64,000 bases of DNA, taken from NCBI GenBank assembly GCA_963070105.1, contig OY718808.1, positions 4,131,738-4,195,737 on the forward strand, written 5' to 3'. This document shows, one piece after another, positions 42,101-54,100 of this stretch. The position numbers and the translations under genes were made by a program. A model generated the notes under the pieces. That model saw only the letters and a list, made by a program, of their open reading frames with translations. It was not told the DNA's origin and ran no database searches. Position 1 is the first letter of the stretch. Each line of letters starts with the position of its first letter. The DNA is from Litomosoides sigmodontis. Lineage: Eukaryota > Nematoda > Chromadorea > Rhabditida > Onchocercidae.

Positions 42101-45100
42101 GTTGTAGTTGTTGATGAGGGAGTTATTGTTTCGGAGGTCGTGAGTGTTGTTGGTGCTTCAGTTGTCGAGAAGAACAACGTTGTAGTTGTTGATGAGGGAG
42201 TTATTGTTTCGGAGGTCGTGAGTGTTGTTGGTACCTCAGTAGTGAAGAATATTCCTGTACTTGTTGGTGAAGAAGTTGTTGTTTCGGAGGTCGTGAATGT
42301 TGTTTGTACCTCAGTAGTGAAGAATATTCCTGTACTTGGTGAAGAAGGTATTGTTTCGGAGGTCGTGACTGTTGTTGGTGCTTCCGTTGTCGTGAAGAAT
42401 ATTGGTGTACTTGTTGATGAGGGAGTTATTGTTTCGGAGGTCGTGGGTGTTGTTGGTGCTTCAGTTGTCGTAAAGAATATTGGTGTACTTGTTGATGAGG
42501 GAGTTATTGTTTCAGAGGTCGTGGGTGTTGTTGGTGCTTCCGTTGTCGTGAAGAATATTGGTGTACTTGTTGATGAGGGAGTTATTGTTTCGGAGGTCGT
42601 GAGTGTTGTTGGTGCTTCAGTTGTCGAGAAGAACAACGTTGTAGTTGTTGATGAGGGAGTTATTGTTTCGGAGGTCGTGAGTGTTGTTGGTACCTCAGTA
42701 GTGAAGAATATTCCTGTACTTGTTGGTGAAGAAGTTGTTGTTTCGGAGGTCGTGACTGTTGTTGGTACCTCAGTAGTGAAGAATATTCCTGTACTTGGTG
42801 AAGAAGGTATTGTTTCGGAGGTCGTGACTGTTGTTGGTGCTTCCGTTGTCGTGAAGAATATTGGTGTACTTGTTGATGAGGGAGTTATTGTTTCAGAGGT
42901 CGTGGGTGTTGTTGGTGCTTCAGTTGTCGAGAAGAACAACGTTGTAGTTGTTGATGAGGGAGTTATTGTTTCGGAGGTCGTGACTGTTGTTGGTGCTTCA
43001 GTTGTTGTGAAGAATATTCGTGGACCTGTTGGCGAGGTCGTGACTGTTGTTGGTGCTTCAGTTGTCGAGAAGAACAACGTTGTAGTTGTTGATGAGGGAG
43101 TTATTGTTTCGGAGGTCGTGAGTGTTGTTGGTGCTTCAGTTGTCGAGAAGAACAACGTTGTAGTTGTTGATGAGGGAGTTATTGTTTCGGAGGTCGTGAG
43201 TGTTGTTGGTACCTCAGTAGTGAAGAATATTCCTGTACTTGTTGGTGAAGAAGTTGTTGTTTCGGAGGTCGTGAATGTTGTTTGTACCTCAGTAGTGAAG
43301 AATATTCCTGTACTTGGTGAAGAAGGTATTGTTTCGGAGGTCGTGACTGTTGTTGGTGCTTCCGTTGTCGTGAAGAATATTGGTGTACTTGTTGATGAGG
43401 GAGTTATTGTTTCGGAGGTCGTGGGTGTTGTTGGTGCTTCAGTTGTCGTAAAGAATATTGGTGTACTTGTTGATGAGGGAGTTATTGTTTCAGAGGTCGT
43501 GGGTGTTGTTGGTGCTTCCGTTGTCGTGAAGAATATTGGTGTACTTGTTGATGAGGGAGTTATTGTTTCGGAGGTCGTGAGTGTTGTTGGTGCTTCAGTT
43601 GTCGAGAAGAACAACGTTGTAGTTGTTGATGAGGGAGTTATTGTTTCGGAGGTCGTGAGTGTTGTTGGTACCTCAGTAGTGAAGAATATTCCTGTACTTG
43701 TTGGTGAAGAAGTTGTTGTTTCGGAGGTCGTGACTGTTGTTGGTACCTCAGTAGTGAAGAATATTCCTGTACTTGGTGAAGAAGGTATTGTTTCGGAGGT
43801 CGTGACTGTTGTTGGTGCTTCCGTTGTCGAGAAGAACAACGTTGTAGTTGTTGATGAGGGAGTTATTGTTTCGGAGGTCGTGACTGTTGTTGGTGCTTCA
43901 GTTGTTGTGAAGAATATTCGTGGACCTGTTGGCGAGGTCGTGACTGTTGTTGGTGCTTCAGTTGTCGAGAAGAACAACGTTGTAGTTGTTGATGAGGGAG
44001 TTATTGTTTCGGAGGTCGTGAGTGTTGTTGGTGCTTCAGTTGTCGAGAAGAACAACGTTGTAGTTGTTGATGAGGGAGTTATTGTTTCGGAGGTCGTGAG
44101 TGTTGTTGGTACCTCAGTAGTGAAGAATATTCCTGTACTTGTTGGTGAAGAAGTTGTTGTTTCGGAGGTCGTGAATGTTGTTTGTACCTCAGTAGTGAAG
44201 AATATTCCTGTACTTGGTGAAGAAGGTATTGTTTCGGAGGTCGTGACTGTTGTTGGTGCTTCCGTTGTCGTGAAGAATATTGGTGTACTTGTTGATGAGG
44301 GAGTTATTGTTTCGGAGGTCGTGGGTGTTGTTGGTGCTTCAGTTGTCGTAAAGAATATTGGTGTACTTGTTGATGAGGGAGTTATTGTTTCAGAGGTCGT
44401 GGGTGTTGTTGGTGCTTCCGTTGTCGTGAAGAATATTGGTGTACTTGTTGATGAGGGAGTTATTGTTTCAGAGGTCGTGGGTGTTGTTGGTGCTTCAGTT
44501 GTCGAGAAGAACAACGTTGTAGTTGTTGATGAGGGAGTTATTGTTTCGGAGGTCGTGACTGTTGTTGGTGCTTCAGTTGTTGTGAAGAATATTCGTGGAC
44601 CTGTTGGCGAGGTCGTGACTGTTGTTGGTGCTTCAGTTGTCGAGAAGAACAACGTTGTAGTTGTTGATGAGGGAGTTATTGTTTCGGAGGTCGTGAGTGT
44701 TGTTGGTGCTTCAGTTGTCGAGAAGAACAACGTTGTAGTTGTTGATGAGGGAGTTATTGTTTCGGAGGTCGTGAGTGTTGTTGGTACCTCAGTAGTGAAG
44801 AATATTCCTGTACTTGTTGGTGAAGAAGTTGTTGTTTCGGAGGTCGTGAATGTTGTTTGTACCTCAGTAGTGAAGAATATTCCTGTACTTGGTGAAGAAG
44901 GTATTGTTTCGGAGGTCGTGACTGTTGTTGGTGCTTCCGTTGTCGTGAAGAATATTGGTGTACTTGTTGATGAGGGAGTTATTGTTTCGGAGGTCGTGGG
45001 TGTTGTTGGTGCTTCAGTTGTCGTAAAGAATATTGGTGTACTTGTTGATGAGGGAGTTATTGTTTCAGAGGTCGTGGGTGTTGTTGGTGCTTCCGTTGTC

Positions 45101-48100
45101 GTGAAGAATATTGGTGTACTTGTTGATGAGGGAGTTATTGTTTCGGAGGTCGTGAGTGTTGTTGGTGCTTCAGTTGTCGAGAAGAACAACGTTGTAGTTG
45201 TTGATGAGGGAGTTATTGTTTCGGAGGTCGTGAGTGTTGTTGGTACCTCAGTAGTGAAGAATATTCCTGTACTTGTTGGTGAAGAAGTTGTTGTTTCGGA
45301 GGTCGTGACTGTTGTTGGTACCTCAGTAGTGAAGAATATTCCTGTACTTGGTGAAGAAGGTATTGTTTCGGAGGTCGTGACTGTTGTTGGTGCTTCCGTT
45401 GTCGTGAAGAATATTGGTGTACTTGTTGATGAGGGAGTTATTGTTTCAGAGGTCGTGGGTGTTGTTGGTGCTTCAGTTGTCGAGAAGAACAACGTTGTAG
45501 TTGTTGATGAGGGAGTTATTGTTTCGGAGGTCGTGACTGTTGTTGGTGCTTCAGTTGTTGTGAAGAATATTCGTGGACCTGTTGGCGAGGTCGTGACTGT
45601 TGTTGGTGCTTCAGTTGTCGAGAAGAACAACGTTGTAGTTGTTGATGAGGGAGTTATTGTTTCGGAGGTCGTGAGTGTTGTTGGTGCTTCAGTTGTCGAG
45701 AAGAACAACGTTGTAGTTGTTGATGAGGGAGTTATTGTTTCGGAGGTCGTGAGTGTTGTTGGTACCTCAGTAGTGAAGAATATTCCTGTACTTGTTGGTG
45801 AAGAAGTTGTTGTTTCGGAGGTCGTGAATGTTGTTTGTACCTCAGTAGTGAAGAATATTCCTGTACTTGGTGAAGAAGGTATTGTTTCGGAGGTCGTGAC
45901 TGTTGTTGGTGCTTCCGTTGTCGTGAAGAATATTGGTGTACTTGTTGATGAGGGAGTTATTGTTTCGGAGGTCGTGGGTGTTGTTGGTGCTTCAGTTGTC
46001 GTAAAGAATATTGGTGTACTTGTTGATGAGGGAGTTATTGTTTCAGAGGTCGTGAGTGTTGTTGGTGCTTCAGTTGTCGAGAAGAACAACGTTGTAGTTG
46101 TTGATGAGGGAGTTATTGTTTCGGAGGTCGTGAGTGTTGTTTGTACCTCAGTAGTGAAGAATATTCCTGTACTTGGTGAAGAAGGTATTGTTTCGGAGGT
46201 CGTGACTGTTGTTGGTGCTTCCGTTGTCGTGAAGAATATTGGTGTACTTGTTGATGAGGGAGTTATTGTTTCGGAGGTCGTGGGTGTTGTTGGTGCTTCA
46301 GTTGTCGTAAAGAATATTGGTGTACTTGTTGATGAGGGAGTTATTGTTTCAGAGGTCGTGGGTGTTGTTGGTGCTTCAGTTGTCGAGAAGAACAACGTTG
46401 TAGTTGTTGATGAGGGAGTTATTGTTTCGGAGGTCGTGACTGTTGTTGGTGCTTCAGTTGTTGTGAAGAATATTCGTGGACCTGTTGGCGAGGTCGTGAC
46501 TGTTGTTGGTGCTTCAGTTGTCGAGAAGAACAACGTTGTAGTTGTTGATGAGGGAGTTATTGTTTCGGAGGTCGTGAGTGTTGTTGGTGCTTCAGTTGTC
46601 GAGAAGAACAACGTTGTAGTTGTTGATGAGGGAGTTATTGTTTCGGAGGTCGTGAGTGTTGTTGGTACCTCAGTAGTGAAGAATATTCCTGTACTTGTTG
46701 GTGAAGAAGTTGTTTTTTCGGAGGTCGTGAATGTTGTTTGTACCTCAGTAGTGAAGAATATTCCTGTACTTGGTGAAGAAGGTATTGTTTCGGAGGTCGT
46801 GACTGTTGTTGGTGCTTCCGTTGTCGTGAAGAATATTGGTGTACTTGTTGATGAGGGAGTTATTGTTTCGGAGGTCGTGGGTGTTGTTGGTGCTTCAGTT
46901 GTCGTAAAGAATATTGGTGTACTTGTTGATGAGGGAGTTATTGTTTCAGAGGTCGTGAGTGTTGTTGGTGCTTCAGTTGTCGAGAAGAACAACGTTGTAG
47001 TTGTTGATGAGGGAGTTATTGTTTCGGAGGTCGTGAGTGTTGTTGGTACCTCAGTAGTGAAGAATATTCCTGTACTTGTTGGTGAAGAAGTTGTTGTTTC
47101 GGAGGTCGTGACTGTTGTTGGTACCTCAGTAGTGAAGAATATTCCTGTACTTGGTGAAGAAGGTATTGTTTCGGAGGTCGTGACTGTTGTTGGTGCTTCC
47201 GTTGTCGTGAAGAATATTGGTGTACTTGTTGATGAGGGAGTTATTGTTTCGGAGGTCGTGAGTGTTGTTGGTGCTTCAGTTGTCGTAAAGAATATTGGTG
47301 TACTTGTTGATGAGGGAGTTATTGTTTCGGAGGTCGTCAGTGTTGTTGGTGCTTCAGTTGTCGAGAAGAACAACGTTGTGGTTGTTGATGAGGGAGTTAT
47401 TGTTTCGGAGGTCGTGAGTGTTGTTGGTGCTTCAGTTGTTGTGAAGAATATTCGTGGACCTGTTGGCGAGGTCGTGACTGTTGTTGGTGCTTCAGTTGTC
47501 GAAAAGAACAACGTTGTAGTTGTTGATGAGGGAGTTATTGTTTCGGAGGTCGTGAGTGTTGTTGGTGCTTCAGTTGTCGTAAAGAATATTGGTGTACTTG
47601 TTGATGAGGGAGTTATTGTTTCGGAGGTCGTGAGTGTTGTTGGTGCTTCAGTTGTCGAGAAGAACAACGTTGTAGTTGTTGATGAGGGAGTTATTGTTTC
47701 GGAGGTCGTGACTGTTGTTGGTACCTCAGTAGTGAAGAATATTCCTGTACTTGGTGAAGAAGGTATTGTTTCGGAGGTCGTGACTGTTGTTGGTGCTTCC
47801 GTTGTCGTGAAGAATATTGGTGTACTTGTTGATGAGGGAGTTATTGTTTCAGAGGTCGTGGGTGTTGTTGGTGCTTCAGTTGTCGAGAAGAACAACGTTG
47901 TAGTTGTTGATGAGGGAGTTATTGTTTCGGAGGTCGTGACTGTTGTTGGTGCTTCAGTTGTTGTGAAGAATATTCGTGGACCTGTTGGCGAGGTCGTGAC
48001 TGTTGTTGGTGCTTCAGTTGTCGAGAAGAACAACGTTGTAGTTGTTGATGAGGGAGTTATTGTTTCGGAGGTCGTGAGTGTTGTTGGTGCTTCAGTTGTC

Positions 48101-51100
48101 GTAAAGAATATTGGTGTACTTGTTGATGAGGGAGTTATTGTTTCGGAGGTCGTGAGTGTTGTTGGTGCTTCAGTTGTCGAGAAGAACAACGTTGTAGTTG
48201 TTGATGAGGGAGTTATTGTTTCGGAGGTCGTGAGTGTTGTTGGTACCTCAGTAGTGAAGAATATTCCTGTACTTGTTGGTGAAGAAGTTGTTGTTTCGGA
48301 GGTCGTGACTGTTGTTGGTACCTCAGTAGTGAAGAATATTCCTGTACTTGGTGAAGAAGGTATTGTTTCGGAGGTCGTGACTGTTGTTGGTGCTTCCGTT
48401 GTCGTGAAGAATATTGGTGTACTTGTTGATGAGGGAGTTATTGTTTCGGAGGTCGTGAGTGTTGTTGGTGCTTCAGTTGTCGTAAAGAATATTGGTGTAC
48501 TTGTTGATGAGGGAGTTATTGTTTCGGAGGTCGTCAGTGTTGTTGGTGCTTCAGTTGTCGAGAAGAACAACGTTGTGGTTGTTGATGAGGGAGTTATTGT
48601 TTCGGAGGTCGTGAGTGTTGTTGGTGCTTCAGTTGTTGTGAAGAATATTCGTGGACCTGTTGGCGAGGTCGTGACTGTTGTTGGTGCTTCAGTTGTCGAG
48701 AAGAACAACGTTGTAGTTGTTGATGAGGGAGTTATTGTTTCGGAGGTCGTGAGTGTTGTTGGTGCTTCAGTTGTCGTAAAGAATATTGGTGTACTTGTTG
48801 ATGAGGGAGTTATTGTTTCGGAGGTCGTGAGTGTTGTTGGTGCTTCAGTTGTCGAGAAGAACAACGTTGTAGTTGTTGATGAGGGAGTTATTGTTTCGGA
48901 GGTCGTGACTGTTGTTGGTACCTCAGTAGTGAAGAATATTCCTGTACTTGGTGAAGAAGGTATTGTTTCGGAGGTCGTGACTGTTGTTGGTGCTTCCGTT
49001 GTCGTGAAGAATATTGGTGTACTTGTTGATGAGGGAGTTATTGTTTCAGAGGTCGTGGGTGTTGTTGGTGCTTCAGTTGTCGAGAAGAACAACGTTGTAG
49101 TTGTTGATGAGGGAGTTATTGTTTCGGAGGTCGTGACTGTTGTTGGTGCTTCAGTTGTTGTGAAGAATATTCGTGGACCTGTTGGCGAGGTCGTGACTGT
49201 TGTTGGTGCTTCCGTTGTCGTGAAGAATATTGGTGTACTTGTTGATGAGGGAGTTATTGTTTCGGAGGTCGTAAGTGTTGTTGGTGCTTCAGTTGTCGAG
49301 AAGAACAACGTTGTAGTTGTTGATGAGGGAGTTATTGTTTCGGAGGTCGTGACTGCTGTTGGTGCTTCAGTTGTTGTGAAGAATATTCGTGGACCTGTTG
49401 GCGAGGTCGTGACTGTTGTTGGTGCTTCAGTTGTCGTAAAGAATATTGGTGTACTTGTTGATGAGGGAGTTATTGTTTCGGAGGTCGTGAGTGTTGTTGG
49501 TACCTCAGTAGTGAAGAATATTCCTGTACTTGTTGGTGAAGAAGTTGTTGTTTCGGAGGTCGTGACTGTTGTTGGTACCTCAGTAGTGAAGAATATTCCT
49601 GTACTTGGTGAAGAAGGTATTGTTTCGGAGGTCGTGACTGTTGTTGGTGCTTCCGTTGTCGTGAAGAATATTGGTGTACTTGTTGATGAGGGAGTTATTG
49701 TTTCGGAGGTCGTCAGTGTTGTTGGTGCTTCAGTTGTCGAGAAGAACAACGTTGTGGTTGTTGATGAGGGAGTTATTGTTTCGGAGGTCGTGAGTGTTGT
49801 TGGTGCTTCAGTTGTTGTGAAGAATATTCGTGGACCTGTTGGCGAGGTCGTGACTGTTGTTGGTGCTTCAGTTGTCGAGAAGAACAACGTTGTAGTTGTT
49901 GATGAGGGAGTTATTGTTTCGGAGGTCGTGAGTGTTGTTGGTGCTTCAGTTGTCGTAAAGAATATTGGTGTACTTGTTGATGAGGGAGTTATTGTTTCGG
50001 AGGTCGTGAGTGTTGTTGGTGCTTCAGTTGTCGAGAAGAACAACGTTGTAGTTGTTGATGAGGGAGTTATTGTTTCGGAGGTCGTGAGTGTTGTTGGTAC
50101 CTCAGTAGTGAAGAATATTCCTGTACTTGTTGGTGAAGAAGTTGTTGTTTCGGAGGTCGTGACTGTTGTTGGTACCTCAGTAGTGAAGAATATTCCTGTA
50201 CTTGGTGAAGAAGGTATTGTTTCGGAGGTCGTGACTGTTGTTGGTGCTTCCGTTGTCGTGAAGAATATTGGTGTACTTGTTGATGAGGGAGTTATTGTTT
50301 CGGAGGTCGTGAGTGTTGTTGGTGTTTCAGTTGTCGAGAAGAACAACGTTGTAGTTGTTGATGAGGGAGTTATTGTTTCGGAGGTCGTGACTGTTGTTGG
50401 TGCTTCAGTTGTTGTGAAGAATATTCGTGGACCTGTTGGCGAGGTCGTGACTGTTGTTGGTGCTTCAGTTGTCGAGAAGAGCAACGTTGTAGTTGTTGAT
50501 GAGGGAGTTATTGTTTCGGAGGTCGTGAGTGTTGTTGGTGCTTCAGTTGTCGAGAAGAACAACGTTGTAGTTGTTGATGAGGGAGTTATTGTTTCGGAGG
50601 TCGTGACAGTTGTTGGTACCTCAGTAGTGAAGAATATTCCTGCACTTGGTGAAGAAGGTATTGTTTCGGAGGTCGTGACTGTTGTTGGTGCTTCCGTTGT
50701 CGTGAAGAATATTGGTGTACTTGTTGATGAGGGAGTTATTGTTTCAGAGGTCGTGGGTGTTGTTGGTGTTTCAGTTGTCGAGAAGAACAACGTTGTAGTT
50801 GTTGATGAGGGAGTTATTGTTTCGGAGGTCGTGAGTGTTGTTGGTGCTTCAGTTGTCGTAAAGAATATTGGTGTACTTGTTGATGAGGGAGTTATTGTTT
50901 CGGAGGTCGTGGGTGTTGTTGGTGCTTCCGTTGTCGTGAAGAATATTGGTGTACTTGTTGATGAGGGAGTTATTGTTTCGGAGGTCGTGAGTGTTGTTGG
51001 TGCTTCAGTTGTCGAGAAGAACAACGTTGTAGTTGTTGATGAGGGAGTTATTGTTTCGGAGGTCGTGAGTGTTGTTGGTACCTCAGTAGTGAAGAATATT

Positions 51101-54100
51101 CCTGTACTTGTTGGTGAAGAAGTTGTTGTTTCGGAGGTCGTGACTGTTGTTGGTACCTCAGTAGTGAAGAATATTCCTGTACTTGGTGAAGAAGGTATTG
51201 TTTCGGAGGTCGTGACTGTTGTTGGTGCTTCCGTTGTCGTGAAGAATATTGGTGTACTTGTTGATGAGGGAGTTATTGTTTCAGAGGTCGTGGGTGTTGT
51301 TGGTGCTTCAGTTGTCGAGAAGAACAACGTTGTAGTTGTTGATGAGGGAGTTATTGTTTCGGAGGTCGTGACTGTTGTTGGTGCTTCAGTTGTTGTGAAG
51401 AATATTCGTGGACCTGTTGGCGAGGTCGTGACTGTTGTTGGTGCTTCAGTTGTCGAGAAGAACAACGTTGTAGTTGTTGATGAGGGAGTTATTGTTTCGG
51501 AGGTCGTGAGTGTTGTTGGTGCTTCAGTTGTCGAGAAGAACAACGTTGTAGTTGTTGATGAGGGAGTTATTGTTTCGGAGGTCGTGAGTGTTGTTGGTAC
51601 CTCAGTAGTGAAGAATATTCCTGTACTTGTTGGTGAAGAAGTTGTTGTTTCGGAGGTCGTGAATGTTGTTTGTACCTCAGTAGTGAAGAATATTCCTGTA
51701 CTTGGTGAAGAAGGTATTGTTTCGGAGGTCGTGACTGTTGTTGGTGCTTCCGTTGTCGTGAAGAATATTGGTGTACTTGTTGATGAGGGAGTTATTGTTT
51801 CGGAGGTCGTGGGTGTTGTTGGTGCTTCAGTTGTCGTAAAGAATATTGGTGTACTTGTTGATGAGGGAGTTATTGTTTCAGAGGTCGTGGGTGTTGTTGG
51901 TGCTTCCGTTGTCGTGAAGAATATTGGTGTACTTGTTGATGAGGGAGTTATTGTTTCGGAGGTCGTGAGTGTTGTTGGTGCTTCAGTTGTCGAGGAGAAC
52001 AACGTTGTAGTTGTTGATGAGGGAGTTATTGTTTCGGAGGTCGTGACTGTTGTTGGTGCTTCAGTTGTTGTGAAGAATATTCGTGGACCTGTTGGCGAGG
52101 TCGTGACTGTTGTTGGTGCTTCAGTTGTCGAGAAGAACAACGTTGTAGTTGTTGATGAGGGAGTTATTGTTTCGGAGGTCGTGAGTGTTGTTGGTGCTTC
52201 AGTTGTCGAGAAGAACAACGTTGTAGTTGTTGATGAGGGAGTTATTGTTTCGGAGGTCGTGAGTGTTGTTGGTACCTCAGTAGTGAAGAATATTCCTGTA
52301 CTTGTTGGTGAAGAAGTTGTTGTTTCGGAGGTCGTGAATGTTGTTTGTACCTCAGTAGTGAAGAATATTCCTGTACTTGGTGAAGAAGGTATTGTTTCGG
52401 AGGTCGTGACTGTTGTTGGTGCTTCCGTTGTCGTGAAGAATATTGGTGTACTTGTTGGTGAAGAAGTTGTTGTTTCGGAGGTCGTGAATGTTGTTTGTAC
52501 CTCAGTAGTGAAGAATATTCCTGTACTTGGTGAAGAAGTTATTGTTTCAGAGGTCGTGGGTGTTGTTGGTGCTTCAGTTGTCGAGAAGAACAACGTTGTA
52601 GTTGTTGATGAGGGAGTTATTGTTTCGGAGGTCGTGACTGTTGTTGGTGCTTCAGTTGTTGTGAAGAATATTCGTGGACCTGTTGGCGAGGTCGTGACTG
52701 TTGTTGGTGCTTCAGTTGTCGAGAAGAACAACGTTGTAGTTGTTGATGAGGGAGTTATTGTTTCGGAGGTCGTGAGTGTTGTTGGTGCTTCAGTTGTCGT
52801 AAAGAATATTGGTGTACTTGTTGATGAGGGAGTTATTGTTTCGGAGGTCGTGAGTGTTGTTGGTGCTTCAGTTGTCGAGAAGAACAACGTTGTAGTTGTT
52901 GATGAGGGAGTTATTGTTTCGGAGGTCGTGAGTGTTGTTGGTACCTCAGTAGTGAAGAATATTCCTGTACTTGTTGGTGAAGAAGTTGTTGTTTCGGAGG
53001 TCGTGACTGTTGTTGGTACCTCAGTAGTGAAGAATATTCCTGTACTTGGTGAAGAAGGTATTGTTTCGGAGGTCGTGACTGTTGTTGGTGCTTCCGTTGT
53101 CGTGAAGAATATTGGTGTACTTGTTGATGAGGGAGTTATTGTTTCGGAGGTCGTGAGTGTTGTTGGTGTTTCAGTTGTCGAGAAGAACAACGTTGTAGTT
53201 GTTGATGAGGGAGTTATTGTTTCGGAGGTCGTGACTGTTGTTGGTGCTTCAGTTGTTGTGAAGAATATTCGTGGACCTGTTGGCGAGGTCGTGACTGTTG
53301 TTGGTGCTTCAGTTGTCGAGAAGAGCAACGTTGTAGTTGTTGATGAGGGAGTTATTGTTTCGGAGGTCGTGAGTGTTGTTGGTGCTTCAGTTGTCGAGAA
53401 GAACAACGTTGTAGTTGTTGATGAGGGAGTTATTGTTTCGGAGGTCGTGACTGTTGTTGGTACCTCAGTAGTGAAGAATATTCCTGTACTTGGTGAAGAA
53501 GGTATTGTTTCGGAGGTCGTGACTGTTGTTGGTGCTTCCGTTGTCGTGAAGAATATTGGTGTACTTGTTGATGAGGGAGTTATTGTTTCAGAGGTCGTGG
53601 GTGTTGTTGGTGCTTCAGTTGTCGAGAAGAACAACGTTGTAGTTGTTGATGAGGGAGTTATTGTTTCGGAGGTCGTGACTGTTGTTGGTGCTTCAGTTGT
53701 TGTGAAGAATATTCGTGGACCTGTTGGCGAGGTCGTGACTGTTGTTGGTGCTTCAGTTGTCGAGAAGAACAACGTTGTAGTTGTTGATGAGGGAGTTATT
53801 GTTTCGGAGGTCGTGAGTGTTGTTGGTACCTCAGTAGTGAAGAATATTCCTGTACTTGTTGGTGAAGAAGTTGTTGTTTCGGAGGTTGTGAATGTTGTTT
53901 GTACCTCAGTAGTGAAGAATATTCCTGTACTTGGTGAAGAAGGTATTGTTTCGGAGGTCGTGACTGTTGTTGGTGCTTCCGTTGTCGTGAAGAATATTGG
54001 TGTACTTGTTGATGAGGGAGTTATTGTTTCGGAGGTCGTGGGTGTTGTTGGTGCTTCAGTTGTCGTAAAGAATATTGGTGTACTTGTTGATGAGGGAGTT

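Larger units (their letters stand above)
31975..46545 (+). repeat. 978-bp higher-order repeat region
   Basis: A 13-module unit of 978 bp (326 codons) recurs here: B, D, E with the NVVCT start, A, A, A, B, D, E, A, B, C, B. The C module is a clear ruler. Its tattcg start is found at 32,488, 33,466, 34,063, 35,041, 36,019, 38,887, 39,865, 40,462, 41,440, 42,037, 43,015, 43,915, 44,590 and 45,568. Spacings are 978 or shortened versions: 597 (five or more modules lost), 900 (one 78-bp module lost) and 675. A divergent part at about 36,500-38,500 resembles 17,700-19,300. The same unit is seen once at 19,987-20,965, its likely source. Confidence 0.85.
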
